Below, one piece after another: positions 36,490 to 50,364 of a DNA stretch of 64,000 bases. The stretch is from Xiphydria camelus. Its lineage: Eukaryota > Arthropoda > Insecta > Hymenoptera > Xiphydriidae. Positions within the stretch are counted from its first letter, which is position 1; each line of letters opens with the position of its first letter. The translations under genes were made by a program, and so were the position numbers. Under the pieces are notes generated by a model. It saw only the letters and a program-made list of their open reading frames with translations, was not told where the DNA came from and searched no databases. The stretch is taken from positions 29,160,955 through 29,224,954 of the forward strand of contig OY783191.1 of the NCBI GenBank assembly GCA_963678675.1, given 5' to 3'.

Positions 36490-39321
36490 TTCTACGCAAG
36501 TTAGTTCTATATAAACATATGTAAATACGTATATTTATACCTGTACGCGTCGGTTTCGCGGTACGCTTTGTACGCAAGATGGTTATTCCGGATCTCAATC
36601 TAATTCATTAGAGCTCAATAGCTTCTCGGTTCAATGAGCTAAGATCAAAAGTGTGTATATCGCCGCAGAGTGCAGCGAGTCAATGGGAAACAAGGAAAAA
36701 ATAAAAAACTCGCGTGATTACCGATATGACATTTAACTAAAATAGTATCTTCTAAAAATGGGTATTGCATTTCACGCAAGTTAGTTCTATATAAATTACA
36801 CATCTGCAAATACGTTGGTATTTATCCATGTGGGGGTCGGTTTCGCGGTACGCTTTGTACGCAAGATGGTTATTCCGGATCTCAAACTAATTCATTAGAG
36901 CTCAATAGCTTCTCGGCTCAATGAGCTAAGATCAAAAGTGTGTATACCGCCGCAGAGTGCAGCGAGTCAACGGGAAACAAGGAAAAAATAAAAAACTCGC
37001 GTGACTGCCGATATGACATTTAACTAAAATAGTATCTTCTAAAAATGGATATTGCATTTCTACGCAAGTTAGTTCTATATAAACATATGTAAATACGTAT
37101 ATTTATACCTGTACGCGTCGGTTTCGCGGTACGCTTTGTACGCAAAAGATGGTTATTCCGGATCTCAAACTAATTCATTAGAGCTCAATAGCTTCTCGGC
37201 TCAATGAGCTAAGATCAAAAGTGTGTATACCGCCGCAGAGTGCAGCGAGTCAATGGGAAACAGGGAAAAAATAAAAAAATCGCGTGATTACCGATATGAC
37301 ATTTAACTAAAATAGTATCTTCTAAAAATGGATATTGCATTTCTACGCAAGTTAGTTCTATATAAACATATGTAAATACGTATATTTATACCTGTACGCG
37401 TTGGTTTCGCGGTACGCTTTGTACGCAAGATTGTTATTCCGGATCTCAATCTAATTCATTAGAGCTCAATAGCTTCTCGGCTCAATGAGCTAAGATCAAA
37501 AGTTTGTATACCGCCGCACAGTGCAGCGAGTCAATGGGAAACAGAGAAAATATCCAAAACTCGCGTGATTACCGATATGACATTTAACTAAAATAGTATC
37601 TTCTAAAAATGGATATTGCATTTCTACGCAAGTTAGTTCTATATAAACATATGTAAATACGTATATTTATACCTGTACGCGTCGGTTTCGCGGTACGCTT
37701 TGTACGCAAAAGATGGTTATTCCGGATCTCAAACTAATTCATTAGAGCTCAATAGCTTCTCGGCTCAATGAGCTAAGATCAAAAGTGTGTATACCGCCGC
37801 AGAGTGCAGCGAGTCAATGGGAAACAGGGAAAAAATAAAAAACTCGCGTGATTACCGATATGACATTTAACTAAAATAGTATCTTCTAAAAATGGATATT
37901 GCATTTCTACGCAAGTTAGTTCTATATAAACATATGTAAATACGTATATTTATACCTGTACGCGTTGGTTTCGCGGTACGCTTTGTACGCAAGATTGTTA
38001 TTCCGGATCTCAATCTAATTCATTAGAGCTCAATAGCTTCTCGGCTCAATGAGCTAAGATCAAAAGTTTGTATACCGCCGCACAGTGCAGCGAGTCAATG
38101 GGAAACAGAGAAAATATCCAAAACTCGCGTGACTGCCGATATGACATTTAACTAAAATAGTATCTTCTAAAAATGGGTATTGCATTTCACGCAAGTTAGT
38201 TCTATATAAATTACACATCTGCAAATACGTTGGTATTTATCCATGTGGGGGTCAGTTTCGCGGTACGCTTTGTACGCAAGATGGTTATTCCGGATCTCAA
38301 ACTAATTCATTAGAGCTCAATAGCTTCTCGGCTCAATGAGCTAAGATCAAAAGTGTGTATACCGCCGCAGAGTGCAGCGAGTCAATGGGAAACAGGGAAA
38401 AAATAAAAAACTCGCGTGATTACCGATATGACATTTAACTAAAATAGTATCTTCTAAAAATGGATATTGCATTTCTACGCAAGTTAGTTCTATATAAACA
38501 TATGTAAATACGTATATTTATACCTGTACGCGTTGGTTTCGCGGTACGCTTTGTACGCAAGATTGTTATTCCGGATCTCAATCTAATTCATTAGAGCTCA
38601 ATAGCTTCTCGGCTCAATGAGCTAAGATCAAAAGTTTGTATACCGCCGCACAGTGCAGCGAGTCAATGGGAAACAGAGAAAATATCCAAAACTCGCGTGA
38701 TTACCGATATGACATTTAACTAAAATAGTATCTTCTAAAAATGGATATTGCATTTCTACGCAAGTTAGTTCTATATAAACATATGTAAATACGTATATTT
38801 ATACCTGTACGCGTCGGTTTCGCGGTACGCTTTGTACTCAAGATTGTTATTCCGGATCTCAATCTAATTCATTAGAGCTCAATAGCTTCTCGGCTCAATG
38901 AGCTAAGATCAAAAGTGTGTATACCGCCGCACAGTGCAGCGAGTCAATGGGAAACAGAGAATATATCCAAAACTCGCGTGATTACCGATATGACATTTAA
39001 CTAAAATAGTATCTTCTAAAAATGGATATTGCGTTTCACGCAAGTTAGTTCCGTATAAATTGCACATCGGCAAATACGTTGGTATTTATCCATGTACGGG
39101 TCGGTTTCGCGGTACGCTTTGTACGCAAGATGGTTATTCCGGATCTCAGTCTAGTTCATTAGAGCTCAATAGCTTCTCGGCTCAATGAGCTAAGATCAAA
39201 AGTGTGTATACCGCCGCACAGTGCAGCGAGTCAATGGGAAACAGAGAAAATATCCAAAACTCGCGTGATTACCGATATGACATTTAACTAAAATAGTATC
39301 TTCTAAAAATGGATATTGCAT
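36490..39321 (+). repeat. 10-monomer higher-order repeat, copy 1 (2832 bp)
   Basis: Order is d 36490, e 36771, b 37058, c 37341, b 37622, c 37905, e' 38186, c 38473, a 38754, i 39035. The tracers are GTGACTGCCG in e and AAAAAAATCGCG in the first b. The c unit at 37905 ends with GACTGCC and GGGTATTGC, so its tail comes from a d or e type. A private GGGTCAGTTTCG marks e'. Confidence 0.88.
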
Positions 39322-41585
39322 TTCTACGCAAGTTAGTTCTATATAAACATATGTAAATACGTATATTTATACCTGTACGCGTCGGTTTCGCGGTACGCTT
39401 TGTACGCAAGATGGTTATTCCGGATCTCAATCTAATTCATTAGAGCTCAATAGCTTCTCGGTTCAATGAGCTAAGATCAAAAGTGTGTATATCGCCGCAG
39501 AGTGCAGCGAGTCAATGGGAAACAAGGAAAAAATAAAAAACTCGCGTGATTACCGATATGACATTTAACTAAAATAGTATCTTCTAAAAATGGGTATTGC
39601 ATTTCACGCAAGTTAGTTCTATATAAATTACACATCTGCAAATACGTTGGTATTTATCCATGTGGGGGTCGGTTTCGCGGTACGCTTTGTACGCAAGATG
39701 GTTATTCCGGATCTCAAACTAATTCATTAGAGCTCAATAGCTTCTCGGCTCAATGAGCTAAGATCAAAAGTGTGTATACCGCCGCAGAGTGCAGCGAGTC
39801 AACGGGAAACAAGGAAAAAATAAAAAACTCGCGTGACTGCCGATATGACATTTAACTAAAATAGTATCTTCTAAAAATGGATATTGCATTTCTACGCAAG
39901 TTAGTTCTATATAAACATATGTAAATACGTATATTTATACCTGTACGCGTCGGTTTCGCGGTACGCTTTGTACGCAAAAGATGGTTATTCCGGATCTCAA
40001 ACTAATTCATTAGAGCTCAATAGCTTCTCGGCTCAATGAGCTAAGATCAAAAGTGTGTATACCGCCGCAGAGTGCAGCGAGTCAATGGGAAACAGGGAAA
40101 AAATAAAAAAATCGCGTGATTACCGATATGACATTTAACTAAAATAGTATCTTCTAAAAATGGATATTGCATTTCTACGCAAGTTAGTTCTATATAAACA
40201 TATGTAAATACGTATATTTATACCTGTACGCGTTGGTTTCGCGGTACGCTTTGTACGCAAGATTGTTATTCCGGATCTCAATCTAATTCATTAGAGCTCA
40301 ATAGCTTCTCGGCTCAATGAGCTAAGATCAAAAGTTTGTATACCGCCGCACAGTGCAGCGAGTCAATGGGAAACAGAGAAAATATCCAAAACTCGCGTGA
40401 TTACCGATATGACATTTAACTAAAATAGTATCTTCTAAAAATGGATATTGCATTTCTACGCAAGTTAGTTCTATATAAACATATGTAAATACGTATATTT
40501 ATACCTGTACGCGTCGGTTTCGCGGTACGCTTTGTACGCAAAAGATGGTTATTCCGGATCTCAAACTAATTCATTAGAGCTCAATAGCTTCTCGGCTCAA
40601 TGAGCTAAGATCAAAAGTGTGTATACCGCCGCAGAGTGCAGCGAGTCAATGGGAAACAGGGAAAAAATAAAAAACTCGCGTGATTACCGATATGACATTT
40701 AACTAAAATAGTATCTTCTAAAAATGGATATTGCATTTCTACGCAAGTTAGTTCTATATAAACATATGTAAATACGTATATTTATACCTGTACGCGTTGG
40801 TTTCGCGGTACGCTTTGTACGCAAGATTGTTATTCCGGATCTCAATCTAATTCATTAGAGCTCAATAGCTTCTCGGCTCAATGAGCTAAGATCAAAAGTT
40901 TGTATACCGCCGCACAGTGCAGCGAGTCAATGGGAAACAGAGAAAATATCCAAAACTCGCGTGATTACCGATATGACATTTAACTAAAATAGTATCTTCT
41001 AAAAATGGATATTGCATTTCTACGCAAGTTAGTTCTATATAAACATATGTAAATACGTATATTTATACCTGTACGCGTCTGTTTCGCGGTACGCTTTGTA
41101 CGCAAGATGGTTATTCCGGATCTCAATCTAATTCATTAGAGCTCAATAGCTTCTCGGTTCAATGAGCTAAGATCAAAAGTGTGTATATCGCCGCAGAGTG
41201 CAGCGAGTCAATGGGAAACAAGGAAAAAATAAAAAACTCGCGTGATTACCGATATGACATTTAACTAAAATAGTATCTTCTAAAAATGGGTATTGCATTT
41301 CACGCAAGTTAGTTCTATATAAATTACACATCTGCAAATACGTTGGTATTTATCCATGTGGGGGTCGGTTTCGCGGTACGCTTTGTACGCAAGATGGTTA
41401 TTCCGGATCTCAAACTAATTCATTAGAGCTCAATAGCTTCTCGGCTCAATGAGCTAAGATCAAAAGTGTGTATACCGCCGCAGAGTGCAGCGAGTCAATG
41501 GGAAACAGGGAAAAAATAAAAAACTCGCGTGATTACCGATATGACATTTAACTAAAATAGTATCTTCTAAAAATGGATATTGCAT

Positions 41586-41866
41586 TTCTACGCAAGTTAG
41601 TTCTATATAAACATATGTAAATACGTATATTTATACCTGTACGCGTTGGTTTCGCGGTACGCTTTGTACGCAAGATTGTTATTCCGGATCTCAATCTAAT
41701 TCATTAGAGCTCATTAGCTTCTCGGCTCAATGAGCTAAGATCAAAAGTGTGTATACCGCCGCACAGTGCAGCGAGTCAATGGGAAACAGAGAATATATCC
41801 AAAACTCGCGTGATTATCGATATGACATTTAACTAAAATAGTATCTTCTAAAAATGGATATTGCGT
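41586..41866 (+). repeat. Mosaic monomer c/a
   Basis: The left part has CGTTGG and GCAAGATTG (type c); the right part has AGTGTG, CACAG and AGAGAATATATCC with GATTATCG (type a or a*). It is followed by type i, as an a unit would be. A private GCTCATTAGC replaces GCTCAATAGC. The GATTATCG mark is also found in the a* units starting at 46393, suggesting shared ancestry. Confidence 0.85.
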
Positions 41867-42156
41867 TTCACGCAAGTTAGTTCCGTATAAATTGCACATC
41901 GGCAAATACGTTGGTATTTATCCATGTACGGGTCGGTTTCGCGGTACGCTTTGTACGCAAGATGGTTATTCCGGATCTCAGTCTAGTTCATTAGAGCTCA
42001 ATAGCTTATTCTCGGCTCAATGAGCTAAGATCAAAAGTGTGTATACCGCCGCACAGTGCAGCGAGTCAATGGGAAACAGAGAAAATATCCAAAACTCGCG
42101 TGATTACCGATATGACATTTAACTAAAATAATATCTTCTAAAAATGGATATTGCAT
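41867..42156 (+). repeat. Type i monomer with a 3 bp insertion (290 bp)
   Basis: The unit reads ATAGCTTATTCTCGGCTC where other units read ATAGCTTCTCGGCTC, a three-base insertion next to GCTT. The unit end also has AAAATAATATCTTC instead of AAAATAGTATCTTC. I found the insertion in no other unit. Confidence 0.92.
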
Positions 42157-44408
42157 TTCTACGCAAGTTAGTTCTATATAAACATATGTAAATACGTATA
42201 TTTATACCTGTACGCGTCGGTTTCGCGGTACGCTTTGTACGCAAGATGGTTATTCCGGATCTCAATCTAATTCATTAGAGCTCAATAGCTTCTCGGTTCA
42301 ATGAGCTAAGATCAAAAGTGTGTATATCGCCGCAGAGTGCAGCGAGTCAATGGGAAACAAGGAAAAAATAAAAAACTCGCGTGATTACCGATATGACATT
42401 TAACTAAAATAGTATCTTCTAAAAATGGATATTGCATTTCTACGCAAGTTAGTTCTATATAAACATATGTAAATACGTATATTTATACCTGTACGCGTCG
42501 GTTTCGCGGTACGCTTTGTACGCAAAAGATGGTTATTCCGGATCTCAAACTAATTCATTAGAGCTCAATAGCTTCTCGGCTCAATGAGCTAAGATCAAAA
42601 GTGTGTATACCGCCGCAGAGTGCAGCGAGTCAATGGGAAACAGGGAAAAAATAAAAAACTCGCGTGATTACCGATATGACATTTAACTAAAATAGTATTT
42701 TCTAAAAATGGATATTGCATTTCTACGCAAGTTAGTTCTATATAAACATATGTAAATACGTATATTTATACCTGTACGCGTTGGTTTCGCGGTAAGCTTT
42801 GTACGCAAGATTGTTATTCCGGATCTCAATCTAATTCATTAGAGCTCAATAGCTTCTCGGCTCAATGAGCTAAGATCAAAAGTTTGTATACCGCCGCACA
42901 GTGCAGCGAGTCAATGGGAAACAGAGAAAATATCCAAAACTCGCGTGATTACCGATACGACATTTATCTAAAATAGTATCTTCTAAAAATGGATATTGCA
43001 TTTCTACGCAAGTTAGTTCTATATAAACATATGTAAATACGTATATTTATACCTGTACGCGTCGGTTTCGCGGTACGCTTTGTACTCAAGATTGTTATTC
43101 CGGATCTCAGTCTAGTTCATTAGAGCTCAATAGCTCCTCGGCTCAACGAGCTAAGATCAAAAGTGTGTATACCGCCGCAGAGTGGAGCGAGTCAATGGGA
43201 AACAAGGAAAAAATAAAAAACTCGCGTGATTACCGATATGACATTTAACTAAAATAGTATCTTCTAAAAATGGATATTGCATTTCTACGCAAGTTAGTTC
43301 TATATAAACATATGTAAATACGTATATTTATACCTGTACGCGTTGGTTTCGCGGTACGCTTTGTACGCAAGATTGTTATTCCGGATCTCAATCTAATTCA
43401 TTAGAGCTCAATAGCTTCTCGGCTCAATGAGCTAAGATCAAAAGTTTGTATACCGCCGCACAGTGCAGCGAGTCAATGGGAAACAGAGAAAATATCCAAA
43501 ACTCGCGTGATTACCGATATGACATTTAACTAAAATAGTATCTTCTAAAAATGGATATTGCATTTCTACGCAAGTTAGTTCTATATAAACATATGTAAAT
43601 ACGTATATTTATACCTGTACGCGTTGGTTTCGCGGTACGCTTTGTACGCAAGATTGTTATTCCGGATCTCAATCTAATTCATTAGAGCTCAATAGCTTCT
43701 CGGCTCAATGAGCTAAGATCAAAAGTTTGTATACCGCCGCACAGTGCAGCGAGTCAATGGGAAACAGAGAAAATATCCAAAACTCGCGTGATTACCGATA
43801 TGACATTTAACTAAAATAGTATCTTCTAAAAATGGATATTGCATTTCTACGCAAGTTAGTTCTATATAAACATATGTAAATACGTATATTTATACCTGTA
43901 CGCGTCGGTTTCGCGGTACGCTTTGTACGCAAAAGATGGTTATTCCGGATCTCAAACTAATTCATTAGAGCTCAATAGCTTCTCGGCTCAATGAGCTAAG
44001 ATCAAAAGTGTGTATACCGCCGCAGAGTGCAGCGAGTCAATGGGAAACAGGGAAAAAATAAAAAACTCGCGTGATTACCGATATGACATTTAACTAAAAT
44101 AGTATCTTCTAAAAATGGATATTGCATTTCTACGCAAGTTAGTTCTATATAAACATATGTAAATACGTATATTTATACCTGTACGCGTCGGTTTCGCGGT
44201 ACGCTTTGTACTCAAGATTGTTATTCCGGATCTCAGTCTAGTTCATTAGAGCTCAATAGCTTCTCGGCTCAACGAGCTAAGATCAAAAGTGTGTATACCG
44301 CCGCAGAGTGGAGCGAGTCAATGGGAAACAAGGAAAAAATAAAAAACTCGCGTGATTACCGATATGACATTTAACTAAAATAGTATCTTCTAAAAATGGA
44401 TATTACAT

Positions 44409-44692
44409 TTCTACGCAAGTTAGTTCTATAATAAACATATGTAAATACGTATATTTATACCTGTACGCGTCGGTTTCGCGGTACGCTTTGTACGCAAAAG
44501 ATGGTTATTCCGGATCTCAAACTAATTCATTAGAGCTCAATAGCTTCTCGGCTCAATGAGCTAAGATCAAAAGTGTGTATACCGCCGCAGAGTGCAGCGA
44601 GTCAATGGGAAACAGGGAAAAAATAAAAAACTCGCGTGATTACCGATATGACATTTAACTAAAATAGTATCTTCTAAAAATGGATATTGCAT
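44409..44692 (+). repeat. Type b monomer of 284 bp with TATTACATTTC and CTATAATAAAC
   Basis: This b unit has one extra base (CTATAATAAAC for CTATATAAAC), and the junction before it reads GATATTACATTTC instead of GATATTGCATTTC. The same two changes occur in the unit at 52906-53189 and nowhere else, so the two are copies of one event although they lie 8497 bp apart. The change also breaks the TATATAAA match. Confidence 0.9.
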
Positions 44693-44973
44693 TTCTACGC
44701 AAGTTAGTTCTATATAAACATATGTAAATACGTATATTTATACCTGTACGCGTCGGTTTCGCGGTACGCTTTGTACTCAAGATTGTTATTCCGGATCTCA
44801 ATCTAATTCATTAGAGCTCAATAGCTTCTCGATTCAATGAGCTAAGATCAAAAGTGTGTATATCGCCGCAGAGTGCAGCGAGTCAATGGGAAACAAGGAA
44901 AAAATAAAAAACTCGCGTGTTTACCGATATGACATTTAACTAAAATAGTATCTTCTAAAAATGGGTATTGCAT
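44693..44973 (+). repeat. Mosaic monomer a/d
   Basis: The left part has GTACTCAAGATTG and CAATCT (type a); the right part has TCTCGATTC, GTATATCGCC, CAGAG, CAAGG, GTGTTTACC and GGGTATTGC (type d*). It is followed by e*, the usual partner of d. The switch lies between about 44777 and 44830. Confidence 0.88.
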
Positions 44974-45260
44974 TTCACGCAAGTTAGTTCTATATAAATT
45001 ACACATCTGCAAATACGTTGGTATTTATCCATGTGGGGGTCGGTTTGGCGGTACGCTTTGTACGCAAGATGGTTATTCCGGATCTCAAACTAATTCATTA
45101 GAGCTCAATAGCTTCTCGGCTCAATGAGCTAAGATCAAAAGTGTGTATACCGCCGCAGAGTGCAGCGAGTCAACGGGAAACAAGGAAAAAATAAAAAACT
45201 CGCGTGATTGCCGATATGACATTTAACTAAAATAGTATCTTCTAAAAATGGATATTGCAT

Positions 45261-48096
45261 TTCTACGCAAGTTAGTTCTATATAAACATATGTAAATACG
45301 TATATTTATACCTGTACGCGTCGGTTTCGCGGTACGCTTTGTATGCAAGATTGTTATTCCGGATCTCAATCTAATTCATTAGAGCTCAATAGCTTCTCGG
45401 CTCAATGAGCTAAGATCAAAAGTTTGTATACCGCCGCACAGTGCAGCGAGTCAATGGGAAACAGAGAAAATATCCAAAACTCGCGTGATTACCGATATGA
45501 CATTTAACTAAAATAGTATCTTCTAAAAATGGATATTGCATTTCTACGCAAGTTAGTTCTATATAAACATATGTAAATACGTATATTTATACCTGTACGC
45601 GTCGGTTTCGCGGTACGCTTTGTACTCAAGATTGTTATTCCGGATCTCAATCTAATTCATTAGAGCTCAATAGCTTCTCGGCTCAATGAGCTAAGATCAA
45701 AAGTGTGTATACCGCCGCACAGTGCAGCGAGTCAATGGGAAACAGAGAATATATCCAAAACTCGCGTGATTACCGATATGACATTTAACTAAAATAGTAT
45801 CTTCTAAAAATGGATATTGCGTTTCACGCAAGTTAGTTCCGTATAAATTGCACATCGGCAAATACGTTGGTATTTATCCATGTACGGGTCGGTTTCGCGG
45901 TACGCTTTGTACGCAAGATGGTTATTCCGGATCTCAGTCTAGTTCATTAGAGCTCAATAGCTTCTCGGCTCAATGAGCTAAGATCAAAAGTGTGTATACC
46001 GCCGCACAGTGCAGCGAGTCAATGGGAAACAGAGAAAATATCCAAAACTCGCGTGATTACCGATATGACATTTAACTAAAATAGTATCTTCTAAAAATGG
46101 ATATTGCATTTCTACGCAAGTTAGTTCTATATAAACATATGTAAATACGTATATTTATACCTGTACGCGTCGGTTTCGCGGTACGCTTTGTACGCAAAAG
46201 ATGGTTATTCCGGATCTCAAACTAATTCATTAGAGCTCAATAGCTTCTCGGCTCAATGAGCTAAGATCAAAAGTGTGTATACCGCCGCAGAGTGCAGCGA
46301 GTCAATGGGAAACAGGGAAAAAATAAAAAACTCGCGTGATTACCGATATGACATTTAACTAAAATAGTATCTTCTAAAAATGGATATTGCATTTCTACGC
46401 AAGTTAGTTCTATATAAACATATGTAAATACGTATATTTATACCTGTACGCGTCGGTTTCGCGGTACGCTTTGTACTCAAGATTGTTATTCCGGATCTCA
46501 ATCTAATTCATTAGAGCTCAATAGCATCTCGGCTCAATGAGCTAAGATCAAAAGTGTGTATACCGCCGCACAGTGCAGCGAGTCAATGGGAAACAGAGAA
46601 TATATCCAAAACTCGCGTGATTATCGATATGACATTTAACTAAAATAGTATCTTCTAAAAATGGATATTGCGTTTCACGCAACTTAGTTCCGTATAAATT
46701 GCACATCGGCAAATACGTTGGTATTTATCCATGTACGGGTCGGTTTCGCGGTACGCTTTGTACGCAAGATGGTTATTCCGGATCTCAGCCTAGTTCATTA
46801 GAGCTCAATAGCTTCCCGGCTCAATGAGCTAAGATCAAAAGTGTGTATACCGCCGCACAGTGCAGCGAGTCAATGGGAAACAGAGAAAATATCCAAAACT
46901 CGCGTGATTACCGATATGACATTTAACTAAAATAGTATCTTCTAAAAATGGATATTGCATTTCTACGCAAGTTAGTTCTATATAAACATATGTAAATACG
47001 TATATTTATACCTGTACGCGTCGGTTTCGCGGTACGCTTTGTACTCAAGATTGTTATTCCGGATCTCAATCTAATTCATTAGAGCTCAATAGCATCTCGG
47101 CTCAATGAGCTAAGATCAAAAGTGTGTATACCGCCGCACAGTGCAGCGAGTCAATGGGAAACAGAGAATATATCCAAAACTCGCGTGATTATCGATATGA
47201 CATTTAACTAAAATAGTATCTTCTAAAAATGGATATTGCGTTTCACGCAACTTAGTTCCGTATAAATTGCACATCGGCAAATACGTTGGTATTTATCCAT
47301 GTACGGGTCGGTTTCGCGGTACGCTTTGTACGCAAGATGGTTATTCCGGATCTCAGCCTAGTTCATTAGAGCTCAATAGCTTCCCGGCTCAATGAGCTAA
47401 GATCAAAAGTGTGTATACCGCCGCACAGTGCAGCGAGTCAATGGGAAACAGAGAAAATATCCAAAACTCGCGTGATTACCGATATGACATTTAACTAAAA
47501 TAGTATCTTCTAAAAATGGATATTGCATTTCTACGCAAGTTAGTTCTATATAAACATATGTAAATACGTATATTTATACCTGTACGCGTCGGTTTCGCGG
47601 TACGCTTTGTACGCAAGATGGTTATTCCGGATCTCAATCTAATTCATTAGAGCTCAATAGCTTCTCGATTCAATGAGCTAAGATCAAAAGTGTGTATATC
47701 GCCGCAGAGTGCAGCGAGTCAATGGGAAACAAGGAAAAAATAAAAAACTCGCGTGTTTACCGATATGACATTTAACTAAAATAGTATCTTCTAAAAATGG
47801 GTATTGCATTTCACGCAAGTTAGTTCTATATAAATTACACATCTGCAAATACGTTGGTATTTATCCATGTGGGGGTCGGTTTGGCGGTACGCTTTGTACG
47901 CAAGATGGTTATTCCGGATCTCAAACTAATTCATTAGAGCTCAATAGCTTCTCGGCTCAATGAGCTAAGATCAAAAGTGTGTATACCGCCGCAGAGTGCA
48001 GCGAGTCAACGGGAAACAAGGAAAAAATAAAAAACTCGCGTGATTGCCGATATGACATTTAACTAAAATAGTATCTTCTAAAAATGGATATTGCAT
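45261..48096 (+). repeat. 10-monomer higher-order repeat with doubled a*-i* pair (2836 bp)
   Basis: Order is c' 45261, a 45542, i 45823, b 46110, a* 46393, i* 46674, a* 46961, i* 47242, d* 47529, e* 47810. It is the 8-monomer unit that follows it plus one extra a*-i* pair (568 bp). All special subtypes (GTATGCAAG, AGCATCTCGG, CAGCCTAG, TCTCGATTC, TTTGGCGG) are shared with the next copy. Confidence 0.93.
46393..47528 (+). repeat. Second tandem duplication of an a-i pair (a*-i*)
   Basis: The pair 46393-46960 and the pair 46961-47528 are 568 bp each and look identical by eye. They share AGCATCTCGG and GATTATCG in a* and CAACTTAGTTCC, CAGCCTAG and CTTCCCGG in i*. These marks are absent from the pair doubled at 26308-27443, so the two duplications are separate events on different versions of the same dimer. 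Confidence 0.92.
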
Positions 48097-50364
48097 TTCT
48101 ACGCAAGTTAGTTCTATATAAACATATGTAAATACGTATATTTATACCTGTACGCGTCGGTTTCGCGGTACGCTTTGTATGCAAGATTGTTATTCCGGAT
48201 CTCAATCTAATTCATTAGAGCTCAATAGCTTCTCGGCTCAATGAGCTAAGATCAAAAGTTTGTATACCGCCGCACAGTGCAGCGAGTCAATGGGAAACAG
48301 AGAAAATATCCAAAACTCGCGTGATTACCGATATGACATTTAACTAAAATAGTATCTTCTAAAAATGGATATTGCATTTCTACGCAAGTTAGTTCTATAT
48401 AAACATATGTAAATACGTATATTTATACCTGTACGCGTCGGTTTCGCGGTACGCTTTGTACTCAAGATTGTTATTCCGGATCTCAATCTAATTCATTAGA
48501 GCTCAATAGCTTCTCGGCTCAATGAGCTAAGATCAAAAGTGTGTATACCGCCGCACAGTGCAGCGAGTCAATGGGAAACAGAGAATATATCCAAAACTCG
48601 CGTGATTACCGATATGACATTTAACTAAAATAGTATCTTCTAAAAATGGATATTGCGTTTCACGCAAGTTAGTTCCGTATAAATTGCACATCGGCAAATA
48701 CGTTGGTATTTATCCATGTACGGGTCGGTTTCGCGGTACGCTTTGTACGCAAGATGGTTATTCCGGATCTCAGTCTAGTTCATTAGAGCTCAATAGCTTC
48801 TCGGCTCAATGAGCTAAGATCAAAAGTGTGTATACCGCCGCACAGTGCAGCGAGTCAATGGGAAACAGAGAAAATATCCAAAACTCGCGTGATTACCGAT
48901 ATGACATTTAACTAAAATAGTATCTTCTAAAAATGGATATTGCATTTCTACGCAAGTTAGTTCTATATAAACATATGTAAATACGTATATTTATACCTGT
49001 ACGCGTCGGTTTCGCGGTACGCTTTGTACGCAAAAGATGGTTATTCCGGATCTCAAACTAATTCATTAGAGCTCAATAGCTTCTCGGCTCAATGAGCTAA
49101 GATCAAAAGTGTGTATACCGCCGCAGAGTGCAGCGAGTCAATGGGAAACAGGGAAAAAATAAAAAACTCGCGTGATTACCGATATGACATTTAACTAAAA
49201 TAGTATCTTCTAAAAATGGATATTGCATTTCTACGCAAGTTAGTTCTATATAAACATATGTAAATACGTATATTTATACCTGTACGCGTCGGTTTCGCGG
49301 TACGCTTTGTACTCAAGATTGTTATTCCGGATCTCAATCTAATTCATTAGAGCTCAATAGCATCTCGGCTCAATGAGCTAAGATCAAAAGTGTGTATACC
49401 GCCGCACAGTGCAGCGAGTCAATGGGAAACAGAGAATATATCCAAAACTCGCGTGATTATCGATATGACATTTAACTAAAATAGTATCTTCTAAAAATGG
49501 ATATTGCGTTTCACGCAACTTAGTTCCGTATAAATTGCACATCGGCAAATACGTTGGTATTTATCCATGTACGGGTCGGTTTCGCGGTACGCTTTGTACG
49601 CAAGATGGTTATTCCGGATCTCAGCCTAGTTCATTAGAGCTCAATAGCTTCCCGGCTCAATGAGCTAAGATCAAAAGTGTGTATACCGCCGCACAGTGCA
49701 GCGAGTCAATGGGAAACAGAGAAAATATCCAAAACTCGCGTGATTACCGATATGACATTTAACTAAAATAGTATCTTCTAAAAATGGATATTGCATTTCT
49801 ACGCAAGTTAGTTCTATATAAACATATGTAAATACGTATATTTATACCTGTACGCGTCGGTTTCGCGGTACGCTTTGTACGCAAGATGGTTATTCCGGAT
49901 CTCAATCTAATTCATTAGAGCTCAATAGCTTCTCGATTCAATGAGCTAAGATCAAAAGTGTGTATATCGCCGCAGAGTGCAGCGAGTCAATGGGAAACAA
50001 GGAAAAAATAAAAAACTCGCGTGTTTACCGATATGACATTTAACTAAAATAGTATCTTCTAAAAATGGGTATTGCATTTCACGCAAGTTAGTTCTATATA
50101 AATTACACATCTGCAAATACGTTGGTATTTATCCATGTGGGGGTCGGTTTGGCGGTACGCTTTGTACGCAAGATGGTTATTCCGGATCTCAAACTAATTC
50201 ATTAGAGCTCAATAGCTTCTCGGCTCAATGAGCTAAGATCAAAAGTGTGTATACCGCCGCAGAGTGCAGCGAGTCAACGGGAAACAAGGAAAAAATAAAA
50301 AACTCGCGTGATTGCCGATATGACATTTAACTAAAATAGTATCTTCTAAAAATGGATATTGCAT
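48097..50364 (+). repeat. 8-monomer higher-order repeat, second family (2268 bp)
   Basis: Order is c' 48097, a 48378, i 48659, b 48946, a* 49229, i* 49510, d* 49797, e* 50078. It is unlike the 2264 bp unit in composition despite the same monomer number. The TTTGGCGG mark in e* recurs at 2836 and then 2268 bases, showing the two lengths of this family. Confidence 0.92.

Larger units (their letters stand above)
39322..42156 (+). repeat. 10-monomer higher-order repeat, copy 2 (2835 bp)
   Basis: Order is d 39322, e 39603, b 39890, c 40173, b 40454, c 40737, d 41018, e' 41299, c/a 41586, i 41867. The e unit has GTGACTGCCG and the first b has AAAAAAATCGCG as in copy 1. The last four positions differ from copy 1 (d e' c/a i against e' c a i after one fewer d), so the copies have been rearranged internally while keeping ten units. 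The three extra bases come from the insertion in the last i. Confidence 0.86.
42157..45260 (+). repeat. Mixed block of 11 monomers
   Basis: Units start at 42157 d, 42438 f, 42721 g, 43002 h, 43283 c, 43564 c, 43845 b, 44128 h, 44409 b (284 bp), 44693 a/d and 44974 e*. The d unit ends GGATATTGC because f follows, not e. The g unit has GATACGACATTTATC and the h unit AGCTCCTCGG; the TTTATC and CTCCTCGG marks recur together at 52063-52624. Confidence 0.86.
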
